NCBI GenBank assembly: GCA_023375675.1
Contig: JALQBC010000025.1
Location: 62,001-126,000 of the forward strand
Direction of reading: 5' to 3'
Source of the DNA: Cytospora piceicola
Taxonomy: Eukaryota; Ascomycota; Sordariomycetes; Diaporthales; Cytosporaceae
Length of the DNA: 64,000 bases
Positions 11,879 through 22,734 of the stretch are shown here, piece after piece. The notes under the pieces were generated by a model. The model was not told the DNA's origin. It searched no databases and saw only the letters and a list, made by a program, of their open reading frames with translations. Position 1 is the stretch's first letter; each line of letters begins with the position of its first letter. The position numbers and the translations under genes were made by a program.

Positions 11879-12724
11879 TAGGTAGACCGTGGTTCTGGGC
11901 ACCTGGGGCATCCATGGATGCTGGGGCATCTGGAACCTTGGGGCCTCCGGGCTCCCAAAGCTCCAGTTCTCCCCACACGTCAGCCAGAAACCCCCACTAT
12001 CGCGATGCTGTACATAGCTCCACGGCCGCTACCATCCCTGGCCTTCCAGGGTCTGGGCTCTAGGAACATCCGCTCTCGTCGCTCCTCTCCACAACGGAAG
12101 CCGCCTACGTTGACAATACCTGAATACTTAAGTAGGTACCTAGCTTGTTCCAGCCTCACTGTGCCTCACCAGACACAATAAATACCCAATACAAGTTTGG
12201 AAACAAACTTGATGAAAACCACCTGGGGATGCAAGCCTCAAAGGTCTTGACTAAACTCTGCCTACGAGCATAAAATTGGTCAGGATGAAGCCATGATTTT
12301 CCACATATAACGGCCAGTAGCCTCTTACATGAATCGATCATTCGATCTGAAGCATATAAGTCTTTTAGAAGTGTGTTCCTCTGGGCTTCATAAACAGCTC
12401 TGGATTTTATACATGTGATGTGTACTGTCGTACAGTCAGTCCCCTTTTCCCTCTACGGCTATCTGCCAAGACGCCACTATATTGTGCACGCGACCAAGCC
12501 TTTGATGCACGTTATCAGTCCCCAGCAAATAACAGCCCCTGCCTCTCGTGCTGCCCACAACACCATGTATGACCACCTAGTAGCCGTAGACGAGGGCCGC
12601 CGAAGACCTAGCAGTAGGAAATGGCCGCGAACCCATGGCACCGCACCAATGACTGGGAAGGCCCCTGCCTCTCAATCCGCGAGAAGTGACAAGACATCCA
12701 CCGCGCAGAATATACACCATCCCC
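11879..12724. other. Intergenic, nothing supported
   Basis: Lies between the TIR element and the 3' end of the mitochondrial ribosomal protein gene. A TAGGTACCTA-type motif is at about 12126-12142. No gene recognised. Confidence 0.5.
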
Positions 12725-13787
12725 TTACACAACCTTCCTCTTCAACAGCGCGGGCGAGTTCAGGTTCGCTCTCACGCTGGTCCCCAGCTTGTGCAGCTGG
12801 TTCCTCTTGTCCCACACGCTGCTCCGGCCCTCGATGACCGAGACGATCTCCTCGCCGATCCTGTGCGCCAGCATCTTCTTCCCGGAGCCCATGGACGGCC
12901 TCTTGTTGACCGCGTCCATGATCCACATGAAGGCCGTCCGCCGCCTCGCCCGCCGCGAGATGGGCACCGGCACCTCGAGCGCCTTGCCGCCACCGGCCAG
13001 GCCCGTGAAGCCGCGGATCCGGATCAGCGGCGCCACCGAGTCCAGCGCGAGCGTCAGGTACAGGTTCGGGTTGAGCGGGAGGTGCTCCGGCGGCGGGGAC
13101 CCGGGGAGGAGGGGCCGCTGGGGGTTGATCTTGGGGGAGGGCGAGGTTCGGAGGTAGTTGAGGATCATGGCCATGTCCTGTCGCGGCGCGCTCTTTGTTA
13201 GCTGACCTGTAGTCCTTGCCGAGTAACGCACTCGATGCCCCTATTATAGATCTCTCCTTCTAGCGCGTGCATGCGGGCAGCTTGGGCGGACTTACGCTTT
13301 GCGCCTTGCTCAGCTTGCCGTCGCGCATGAGCAGCCTCGTCAGCTGGTCTATACCCTCGTCGTATCGGTGCCTCATGTGGAACTGGGTCTCGTGAAGCTT
13401 TCCCTGTGGTATCTCGGGCTCCTCGAACTTGAGACCCGTGAATTTCCTGTCGAATGGGTTCAGGCCGTTCGCGGTGAGCTCCAGCTGCATGCGGGCCTCC
13501 TCCTTCGCCGTCAGGGTTCGCATCTTCACGTCCTCCTCGCTGATCCCAGCTTCCTCCGGGGCACCCAGTGGCCTATCCATCGGCGGGGGTATGTTTCCTG
13601 CATTAAAGCCGGGGATCGTGCTTCCGACGGCGCCGGGGATGTTGGGGACATTCGACCGGGGTGGTCGTGCGCCGTCGGTCAATTGTCTCGTGGTGGCGGC
13701 AACCCGAGACAATTGGGTCTCTGCTTGTGGTCGTAGTCTGACGGACAAGGAGCGGCATGCGCCCCATATACTTGAGCTTGGAGGCAT
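12725..13787 (-). CDS. RSM7: Mitochondrial small-subunit ribosomal protein uS7m
   Basis: Exon 1 13787-13296 and exon 2 13201-12725 (94-bp intron, GTAAGT to GTCAG) encode 322 residues. Residues 1 to about 110 are a mitochondrial-type leader rich in Ser/Arg and Pro. The S7 domain follows: a HxRHRYDEGIDQLTRLLMRDGKLSKAQ-like first helix region before the intron and an Arg-rich RARRRTAFMWIMDAV block with a conserved SGKKMLAHRIGEEI near the C-terminus. uS7 binds the 3' major domain of small-subunit rRNA; the extension and leader mark the mitochondrial form. The ATG at 13787 is the only suitable start. The exact acceptor could be six bases upstream, but only the one chosen keeps phase. Confidence 0.88.
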
Positions 13788-16653
13788 CTTGTCGTTAGTT
13801 TGGAGGTGGATTGCTAGCCGAAAGCAACCGTGAGCCCGTCAAATCGCGAGTATAATCGATGAAGTCGACATTCGTAAATTTTGCTGCCGGCCGCGCTCAC
13901 ATGGCCCGTGCACCCGCCTACATCTTTGCAGGGATTATCCATCTCGAACTGATCACTGAACATTTAGCATTGGGCCCGTTTAACTATGAAGTTCCATCCG
14001 TTATGTTTTGACGGCAATGACCAGTTGATTATGAATATAAAACTCTGTGTTTCAATTTTATGGCTTTTTAAACATCATTATATACTAATTGCAAAAGTCC
14101 AAACCCAATAGATCCATATATCACGGTCAATTATATCCTGTGGCGGACTGACAGATCAACAGACGAGGACCGACCCCAGAGAATAATATCTACAGCGAAA
14201 CATGAGCCACACCGCAGCTTCGACCCGGGCAGCAGCACATCATCGGGGACAGCTCTTTGCGTCTTTGACGGGTCGAACCTTCGGCTTCGGGGACCTCCTT
14301 TGAAACACCCCCATCGATCCGCTCTCAGGGCTGTCAAGTAAGTACCACCAGGATAGAATGCTCTTCCAATTCACCTTCTCCATTCATGCGCGGGTCCACT
14401 CCTGCTGTCTTCGAAAGCCCCATGGGACGGAGACCTGGGCACAATGTGTCCTTCCTCTCTTCGTCGGATGTTTCCCACTCTCCCCGCCTTCCTTCCACGT
14501 GGGAAACGTGGCAGAGACCCGGACCGTTGAGCGATCGCGGAGCAAAGGCCCCGACACGTGTGTTCAGGCCTTCCCGTACATACAAGCAACATGGCCTGGA
14601 CCTCCCTGGTTTACACTGGGTCATCGCCGGCCGTGGTCAATCGGTATGGGAAAGGTGACCCGCGATGGGGGGATGGGGTGTCTGAACCTCTCTCTCCCCT
14701 TCGTGCCCGACAGCATCAAAGGGATGCCCATTTTGCCTGCCGAATACTTGAGCAACAATACCCGAGCCCGACGATCATTGTCCGGCCGGTAGTCGATCTT
14801 CCCCCAAGACTACCTAGGTACCTTGGTAGAAAGGTGTATGGTGTACACAAGTACAGAGAGACGTCATCTCCAAGCCAGGGGAGCCATTTAGACTACCTGT
14901 GTACATAGTACCATATGCCCCCTGCCAAAACAACGGCGAGTACATGCCCAGGTGGCCACAAGGGGTCATGATTGGACTTTCGACATATACACACACATAA
15001 ACCTCCGACGCAATACATACTTACTTAGTACGTACTTACATTGCAGCCCTGGGAAGACCTGCATGCTGCAATCTGCAGTTGATAGCCAGGTGGTCGAGGT
15101 TCATTGACCGGAACGCATCCGGACACAACCACCAGTCTTGAAACCTACCCAAGTTTCGATACGTACCAGAGAATCGATGACCTCACTTCCGCCCATGTAG
15201 AAAGGCGGGAAGCGATCTAGAATCCCCTTCTCATGACAACCCCACGAATTAACTTGATGAGGTAGGTAGGTACCGTACGCACGACACGCAACGGTGCATC
15301 TATGATCGCGGGCCTTGGCTTCAACGCCTATCCCCGGTGCTTACCCCCGGCCCTCGACTCTCATTGCTTTTTACGGATTGCATGGTAAGCCTCATGTACC
15401 GTTGCTTTTTCCTGCTCTGTCGGTGAGTGAGTGATCGAGATACATATCGCATTGGAAGGAAGTTGCGGTGGGCAGGATTCGTGAATGCAGCTGTATCGAT
15501 TTCATGTAAGACTGTCCTCGTAAAGAGCCTTTCTACCTGGAGATGCTGCTTGTTGGTGCCAAGGAAAACAAGGAAACTTGCGCCCACACCAATTCCCGAG
15601 ATGACCCTTCGCTGTACTGTTATCCCAATCTGTGAAGCCTCTCTTTCCCCTTGCCGTCCCAGAGCCCAATGACGTTCGGAAATCGCGTCTCCCAACAAGC
15701 AAAGCCGTAGTGAATATCGACCCATCTAAACCACCCCCGTGCCCCTCAAGCCTCCCCCTGAAAGTTTTGGTTTGCGCCCGTTCGAAGCTCATTCATACAG
15801 GAGGTGAAAGGAAAAAGAACAAAAAAGTAACGAGTCGCCCGCAAGGACCCATTGTTCGTTCAAACTCTCCTCCTTGTCTCCCGGCCGCCTCCATCCGACA
15901 TCTCCGGGGTAGAAACCAACCCGCCCCCGAGCCAGGAAAAAGAAAGATAGGAAAAAGCAAACCCCCCAGGCTATCTTCGCCCTGTCATGAATTTCCCGGC
16001 AGGTGGACCCCGGGATATGACATCTCGTGTAACGCAAAAAGAAAGGTTTGGTTGTGTTCAACGGCAGTTGAGTCGATCATGCATGAATTAGAAACGCGTA
16101 AGGAGAATCAAAGTAAAGGAGCATTCGAGAAGTGCGCCCAGGGAAACAACAACACCGACAACCAGCAACGGCACCACTACCACTCCTGGTGAGATTACCA
16201 AGTGATCCCTTGCCGTGTGGCTCCGCCCCCCATTTTCTTCTTTTCCCTCCAAATCTTTTGGTTTCCCAACTCCAACATTGACAGACGATGATGAGTATCC
16301 CAGTTGATATTTTCGGGTGTGGTACATGCAGGTTGTACATAAACGAACGAGTGACTGGGTAGCTGTGCGATGAGCTGGTGCGAGGTCGGGCAGTAATACA
16401 GTTGAGAACAGGTGGTGGAATCAACCTGGCAGGTAGATGTGGTGGATGACAAGTGGACTGGGAAGAGGGAACATGCACATGCTGTGCGGTCACCACGCGT
16501 CCTTGAACTCCCGTGCTTCTCCATGTGTCGCGCTGTGGCTTGTCACAAGGAAATGATGATGTCTGTCGGAAGTAGATTCGTAGGCCCCCAAGGGCCAACA
16601 GAGCATTGCGAGATGGGAGGGGTGACCTGGTGAGCCAATCTGCTTGGATCCCC
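13788..16653. other. Gene-poor stretch
   Basis: About 2.9 kb with an AT-rich patch near 13980-14110. Several open frames on both strands (for example 14358-14792 and 15632-16192) begin at non-ATG codons or give no recognisable protein. TAGGTACCTA-type motifs occur at 14811-14822 and 15261-15273. I see no RNA gene. Confidence 0.5.
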
Positions 16654-17143
16654 TTACCATCCACCGTGCCGGTGTCCCCTCGACGATGGTGAAGATGCTG
16701 CTGACGCCGTATACACCCATGATAGGGCCACCTCGGCGGCGTCCTCCTTGGCGTTGTTAAGGTTCTTGCCGTCGTACCAGAACCTAGCCTGGTGGACCGT
16801 GCCGTTCACCGTCACTCGGCTCGACCAGGCTGTACGACCACCTGTCGCTCGTCAGTCAGTCAGTCAGTCAGGTTTGTGTGGCCTCGCACAAGAAACCCCG
16901 GGAGAGTGATTGCCGAAGAAACCCGTACCTCTTCGATCAGAGACGATCTGAAACGTTGGTGTGGCTATCTGGTACTCCCGGCACGCATCTATCCAGTGCA
17001 TCAGTGACCGTCTCATTTTCTTGGAGGAGAAAGAAGGGAGATGGACAAGAAGAATAACTACCTTCAAGCTTGTCTTGCCAGGCGGTGCTCTCACCCACAC
17101 TGCTTCCACTGTGACGAGAGCTGCTGTGTCGTGAGGAGGACAT
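16654..17143 (-). CDS. Small protein with a double-stranded-RNA-binding-like domain
   Basis: Assembled from three exons, 17143-17062, 16988-16929 and 16841-16654, all joined in phase 1 by GT-AG introns of 73 and 87 bp, giving 109 residues. After a Ser/His-rich start the protein runs TAWQDKL...ACREYQ, then PTFQIVSDRRGGRTAWSS, RFWYDGKNLNNAKEDAA and EVALSWVY. That is the alpha-beta-beta-beta-alpha layout of a dsRBM: first helix, the F-x-I/V-x-S-D-R-R-G strand, and the Lys-x2-Ala-x3-Ala-Ala second helix, though the last helix has Asn-Ala-Lys-Glu-Asp rather than the usual KKxAK. Such stand-alone domains are found in Pezizomycotina; role unknown. A GTAAGG overlaps the stop, so a further 3' exon is possible. 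Confidence 0.75.
16851..16871. repeat. CAGT tetranucleotide run
   Basis: Five perfect copies of a 4-bp unit lie inside the second intron of the dsRBM-like gene, just upstream of its acceptor. On the coding strand they read TGAC repeated, resembling a string of branch-site cores. Confidence 0.9.
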
Positions 17144-20100
17144 GATGTCGTGTCTTGGCGTAGGGATGTAGACTGAGGGTGCGGTGGTGAAGCAGTGGTG
17201 CGTGTGTATTGGAGATCTGGAGGACACGAACACAATTGTAGCTTATCGAGAATGGACTTTGCAGGGTTTTCAGACCAGGTCAATGATCGAGACTGTGATA
17301 CAAGAGAAATGTGATGTTGGCAGAGACAATGTCTTCCTTGGCTGCGGTTGAGGAGGGAAGAGGGCAGTCGATGCTCGTCTTATACTCGAGCGACTGACCT
17401 GGCAACACAGCAAGGAGGTTAACAACAGAGCGTGGCGTGGCAGAAACAATGAATGACCGTTGGGTATCTTCTCTTCTCAACGTCAGATAGATTCCCTGTG
17501 TTGGTTTGTTTGCGCGAGACGTTGCAGGTAGACGGCAGGACAGCAAGAGAATAATTGGACCTCGGGCGAGTGCATCGTCTGGCCGTCTTCGCGGGACGAA
17601 GCCGGTATTTGACACCCAGTCAACCTAGACCCCAGTAGGAGCAGAAGTGACAAGCAGGCTCACGCCTTTTTTTGTTGTCTCTTGGGTAATAGCAGATAAG
17701 GCCATCTTTTCTTTTCCGGTGTGTCAAGTCGTTTCCCTGTCGGTCAAAAGTATGTATGAAATGGCTGGCACGAGTACATGGAGCCCTCCCCTGTCCACAA
17801 GTAAGTACCGCGGCGGGATCAGCCTTTCCCCATTAGGAGAAACATCAACAGCTCATCGCCGGGAACCGAAGCCTGGCAACGAAAGATTTGAAGCCACCAA
17901 GGGCACTCCAAATCGGTACATACTTGTACAAATAGTAGCTGCCGAATTAAAGATTGTGTTTCCATGTGTCTTGTGTGAAGCAGGCGCGGTCGACTGGACC
18001 GGGCAGGTGGAATTATCAAGGTATCAAGGTTGTCAAAAAGCAACGTGAGGACGGGTGAGGGAATGCTGCAGCATTATCATTGCAGGTGAGGTGGGCGATC
18101 GTGGATCCATACGGAACTTTGCTTTCTTGCTTCGTCAGCTCCATCGAAAAAAAGCGGTGCATATGAGGGCCAGAATGGCTCGTGGAGACCCACGCAGCCA
18201 ACATTAGGCTCAGATCTTGTGGTATCTCAGATATGCCTGAAAGCAGGTGTACGGATTTTGAGGATGCCAACATGCTGTGGGCATTTATGCAGCCATGGGG
18301 CTCCAGGCGGGTGTGGCACCTGCATGCAGCAGGCGAGGGGATGCACGCATAACCAACCCGGTTTGTTTTTATTCACCGTAATGCAAGCAAGCCCCAGACA
18401 GACGAATTCGGGGTTCGGGCTGCTCTTCATCCCACACAGAGCGGACATCGCCCCCTTCCCATCAGATAAGCTTGTCTGTTCGAAGAACTACATCTTTGAA
18501 TCTGGGGCACACTTTTCGACTCTGTTGCTGTTTTACTTTTCGACGAGCTGCCGGACTTTTCGCTTCTGACGGTCTTGGTCGCTTCTCAAGTGGTGGTCCG
18601 ATTGTTTGCTTTTCTTAGCGGCCCTGCATCGAAATGTCTGGATCCATCCGTATGTTTGACGACATAGGGAGTCACCTTCGTAGCGTCCCAGACCTCTGGG
18701 CCAAGATGATGACACCAGCCCACGCCTGCGAGCCCAAATTGGTCGGCGTGTATCATGTCAGGCACGGCAGGCCCCAGTACCACCCTCCTCCGAGTACCGT
18801 ACCCGACTGACTTTATTGGTTATTACTGCTTGGGGGCATCTTTGACACCTCACATATGCAGGTGTGGTGTATTAGGAGGTTGATCTTCGCACATGTGAAG
18901 TGGGCCAACTGTTCCGCTCACAAACCACGGTCAACGACATCCTCGAAGCCGGGGACAGCGACTGGACAACACGGGTGGCTGAATATGAGCTGGCTCCATC
19001 GTGATCAGGGCTGAGTTGTATTGGATCCAATGACCGAGATACAGTTGCAGGGCTGGTTTGCTACGAATGCAAAGCTACCCACATTACCCCATGGCCGCAA
19101 ACGAGGCTTCCATCCCAGACCGCGGAAGCAAGCAATTGCATGGATTAGATCGATCAGCGAGACCAACATGTGCGTGTTCGTCACTCGAGTTGTGAACTGA
19201 GTAGAGTTAGCGTTAAAATGGGCCATTGCTTATTGTGACTGTGAGAAGCATGATGAAGTCATCGTGAATTGGCGAGGTGTCGTAGAACTAGGCGTCAGCT
19301 TGTCGAGAGGCTGGAGTGATCTAACATGCAGGCAGAGAGGTTCACCTTCCGAATTGCTTCTCGTCGGTTTGCTATGTAGTAGCCCTTTTTTTTTTAAAGC
19401 AAATTTGATCACAGTAGAAGCGGTGTAGCTACGATCTGCCTTTACCTCGACCCTAGGTAGGACAAGACGGGGCTACGCGCAAGTATAGCGCGAAAGGCAA
19501 GCATATTTGTCGCCGTGATCGGGATGTGGTTGGGTACGCCGTTTTGCACAGGCGGGATTCAGAACTCGCTGATGCAGTTGACCTTGCTTGTGACATTTGC
19601 GTCGTGCTTCTCGGCATCAGCACCTAAAGCATGCAGCCCAGCGTGTGTGGACTGACCTCCTCCGTATAACCTGCGTGATCTCATCCTGCTGTGAGTCAAC
19701 GCCTTCAGCAGCGAACTGTAGCTGCTGGTCGTTAAGACATGTGTCAATTGACACGCGACTATTTGAGCTTCCCATAGGATGGGTTGTCATTCTCTGCAGG
19801 AAGAGCAGCTCTAGCAGCTCTAGTCAGAAGAAGCAAGGCTGTCTCACCAAAAACGGACGTCGAGGATCCCAATCTGGTATACCGCCCACGAATGATTCAC
19901 AGCCGGGGTCGGCATTGAGACCGTAGCTCGGGGATGGAAGACAGCCCTGTGAAACCAGCTCGATATTGGCATCTGTCGTGGTTGCATCCAACGCCTTTTC
20001 CCCGAGTCCTGCAATGCTGTGTCACTCGTCTCACGCATGCATAACGCTCGATAATGGCAGCCTGTATAAAGTCGGACGATTGTGGACTCCACCGGGCAAG

Positions 20101-21440
20101 AGAAGCAAACGTTGAGACGTACGAAGTCAGAGGGTGAACGGGCTTGTAAGTGAGAAACCTGCACATTGTTGCTGCGGCGGATTGCAACGACAGCAAACTT
20201 TATGAAGCATGGCTTGCAGAAGGCCACCATGCAGGTCGTACCTGCGGCGCCAAGAGACATTGCAGAATATAGGCAAGCCACAGCAATTGCCAGGAGAGTC
20301 TGGACAAACCCCCGCCCACTGAGTCACCAAGGCAGCCCAATCCGTCGTGGTCGACAATGATAGACGGTCGGTAGCTGTTCTTGCAATGAGGCGAAGGTTT
20401 GATAGGCTCTTTGCTCATTCGGACCACTGCAGGCCGACTACTAGCCCAGGAAATGCGTGACAGAGCGATCAATGCATATCGTAGGCTGGAATTTCGGAAG
20501 GACGCATGGATCAGTCGCGCTGGGCCGGCAACGGTTATGCTCATGGGACGGAGGGGGTTTGGCGTTGACGAAGGCTGTTTGTAAGGCAACAGCTTGCAGT
20601 GAGGCCCAGCGAAGGGAACAATACCCGGGTAGAACAACGCACAGGGGGGACCATGGAAGAGTCTGGACCAGAATGACGATGAGGCGTTCAACGTGTCACT
20701 GCATGGCATCGCAGTGCTGAGACGAGGAGTGTCGAGCTAGAGACGGAGACCTTTTCCGTTGCGGCATCTCGTCATTACAGACTCCATGACGAAAGAGACG
20801 ATGGATGGTGTAAGATTTGGTAGTTGGGTAGTAATTATCGAAACGGGCCAAACACTGCCCAGGTGGTTTAGAATTAAGAAATGTTCGAGAGTGACGTGGC
20901 GGGCGTGGTCACTCCAAGATTGCAGCAGATTACCTACTTAGTACTAAGTAGGTAGGCACTTAGTTGGTAGTTTTGGCTGCCGCCAGCCCTGAAGTCTAAC
21001 GTCCTGAAACGCTAAAGCCCTGAAGCCCCGTAACGCTGAAGCCCTGGAGCCCTGAAAGAATACCACCTGGGCATATGCCGCCCCACCTGGGCACTTACAT
21101 CCGATGAGCTTGCAACACACCACCATCAGAGCAGAGCAATGGCAGAGCAATGGACTCGAGCCTCTCTTCCATTGTTGCGCCGTCTTGGATCCAGGTATGA
21201 ACATTACCGGGGAGATGTCTCAACGACGCACTTGTTTGATTGAGTGACTACCTGACTGATGGATTGAGAGACTGCCCCGGGGTCAAGCAGACACTTCACA
21301 TATATTCCTTGCGCGGTTCCTATCGGGTTGGACACATCTGCTTCTTCACACTCGGAGCCCGAAAAGACTGGATGAGCAGAACCCAAAGTTATTGTCGATA
21401 AGTTTCCGGTGGAATTGACACATATCTCATCCCTCTGCAC
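17144..21440. other. Long gene-poor stretch
   Basis: About 4.3 kb without a supportable gene. Frames such as 17280-17615, 19844-20281 and 20200-20709 lack ATG starts or coding features. The stretch contains a perfect 24-bp palindrome at 20931-20954 and a degenerate short repeat at about 20985-21055 built on CCTGAAGCC/AACGCTGAAG units. Confidence 0.5.
20931..20954. repeat. Perfect 24-bp palindrome of the TAGGTA family
   Basis: Reads TACCTACTTAGT and then its exact reverse complement. It is the most perfect copy in the window of an intergenic motif built from TACCTA, TTAGTA and TAGGTA words. Confidence 0.85.
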
Positions 21441-21939
21441 CTACTCCTCCTTGGCGGCCAGGGTGAGCTTCGAGTACAGGTCCAAGCTAGGGCCGTACAG
21501 CTCCTCGCGCTTCTCAGCACCGGTGTTTTCCTCCTTGCCGATTGCCCTCAATAAACTGACCCTGTACACCTGCTCGGCTGTGCTGTACAGCTCCTCACGC
21601 TTCTCCTCAGCACCGGTGCTTTCCCTCTCGTCGATCTTCCTCAGTAGAGCAGCGGAGTACAGGTCTTGGTTAGGGCCGTACAGCTCCTCACGTTTCTCGC
21701 CAGCTACGGTATTATCCTTCTTCTCGACATTCAGGGCTGGCGCGGGGTACAAGTCCTCACGCTTTGCCTGCGTCAAGTTAGCTTATTCCCATGATAGCAG
21801 AACGATGTGAGGAGAGAGAGAGGAGGGGAAGGACAGTGCGTCGGGGGGGAGTGTGCCTGAAACGTACCTCAATGGGCGCAGCCACAGCCAGGGAAGAGAG
21901 GAGAGCGACAGATGCCGCGAGGAAGTTAAAAATCTTCAT
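21441..21939 (-). CDS. Secreted Kex2-processed repeat precursor, candidate dikaritin-type RiPP precursor
   Basis: Exon 1 21939-21868 and exon 2 21767-21441 (100-bp intron, GTACGT to GACGCAG, phase 0) encode 132 residues. Residues 1-21 are a clear signal peptide (MKIFNFLAASVALLSSLAVA). The rest is hydrophilic and carries Lys-Arg pairs at 26-27, 49-50, 80-81 and 110-111, each followed by Glu, Glu/Asp, Leu, Tyr. Units 2-4 share E-E-L-Y-x6-Y with cores starting at 51, 82 and 112; unit 1 has EDLYPAP and a single Tyr. Known pattern: ustiloxin, phomopsin and asperipin precursors have a signal peptide and Kex2-type repeats with a Tyr-containing core later cyclised by UstY-type oxidases. The divergent neighbour encodes such a protein. 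Core sequences are not ones I know. An alpha-factor-like pheromone precursor is the alternative, but the usual Trp-Cys...Gly-Gln core is absent. Confidence 0.85.
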
Positions 21940-22072
21940 CGTGGACCGCACTTCTTGTCATGCCTGAGAGTTATGGTCGGGTAATGCTTCCTGTTTGGCC
22001 TTCCGACGTAGACGGTAATGCTCGAACTGTCGATTTCCTCTGTCCGGTCTCCCATTGCACGATGCTGATCGG

Positions 22073-22080
22073 ATTATATA
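22073..22080 (-). promoter_or_regulatory. TATA box candidate for the precursor gene
   Basis: TATATAAT on the minus strand, about 135 bp upstream of the precursor ATG at 21939, a normal distance for a fungal core promoter. Confidence 0.5.
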
Positions 22081-22380
22081 TTCACAGGACATCTGGAGTA
22101 TGCCCCGTCTACTTGACCACGCGCATCTGTATGACCAACGTCATGGAACTGGGGTAGCATAACATGCAGCTAGCCTGAAGACTCGAAACACTAAGCTCGT
22201 TATCATTGATATTGCAATCATATGTCTCGTTAGGGAAGGTAAGTTGAGGAAGGATTCGTGATGATAAGTAAACATGCCAATTACTGGTCTTTCTCTGATG
22301 TGGCGCTCATCCTGTGATCCTTATCCTGGAAGATACTGCCTTGTCCCATGGTTGTGCATATACGCAACAACGTGGTGCGC

Positions 22381-22409
22381 CCAATGAAAGCTGTGGTGGA
22401 CTGTATAAA
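22381..22409 (+). promoter_or_regulatory. CCAAT and TATAAA candidates for the UstY gene
   Basis: CCAAT at 22381-22385 and TATAAA at 22404-22409 on the plus strand, about 330 bp before the chosen ATG. The distance implies a 5' leader of roughly 300 nt, or use of the in-frame upstream ATG at 22633. Confidence 0.45.
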
Positions 22410-22734
22410 GCGTAGGATAGTTGAGCCAGAAGGGTTTACTTGTCAGCACTATCTTCGTCATCACTCTTAGTCTGCATTTGCGCATTGACTGGAACTCGCG
22501 TCACTTCATCAAGCAATGGTATAGTACATGAACTCATACCGGTGAAAGTAGCTCGAATCCTCCTCCACGGAACTCATCACTCTATCCGGAACATTCTTCG
22601 GAGGAGCCCACGAAAACGGTGGATGGTGAAGCATGCGTCTTGCATCATTCACATTTCAGTGGCAAACTCGTCTCCCCATATGTGCGCATACCGTCCGATT
22701 ACGGTTCCTCAAACTTCTTTGGTTGCAAACATCA

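Larger units (their letters stand above)
21940..22734. promoter_or_regulatory. Shared divergent promoter region of precursor and UstY genes
   Basis: Only 795 bp separate the two start codons, transcribed away from each other. This would allow coordinated control, as in RiPP clusters. TATA-like elements are seen for both directions and are listed separately. No specific operator could be named. Confidence 0.6.

Noticed and set aside
15632..16192. 186-codon plus-strand frame
   Set aside because: Starts at GTG, has no recognisable feature, and its basic Pro/Ser/Lys composition is that of non-coding sequence.
16077..16664. 195-codon minus-strand frame next to the dsRBM-like gene
   Set aside because: It lies beyond the stop of the supported gene and has no coding character. 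It could only matter if the GTAAGG at the stop is a real donor.
19844..20709. Overlapping minus-strand frames with several cysteines
   Set aside because: They start at TTG or other non-ATG codons, overlap one another in different frames and have no signal peptide or paired-Cys pattern.
21441..21939. Reading the precursor as an alpha-factor-like mating pheromone
   Set aside because: It has the signal peptide and Lys-Arg sites, but not the short Trp-Cys...Gly-Gln core usual in Sordariomycete pheromones, and it lies beside a UstY gene instead.
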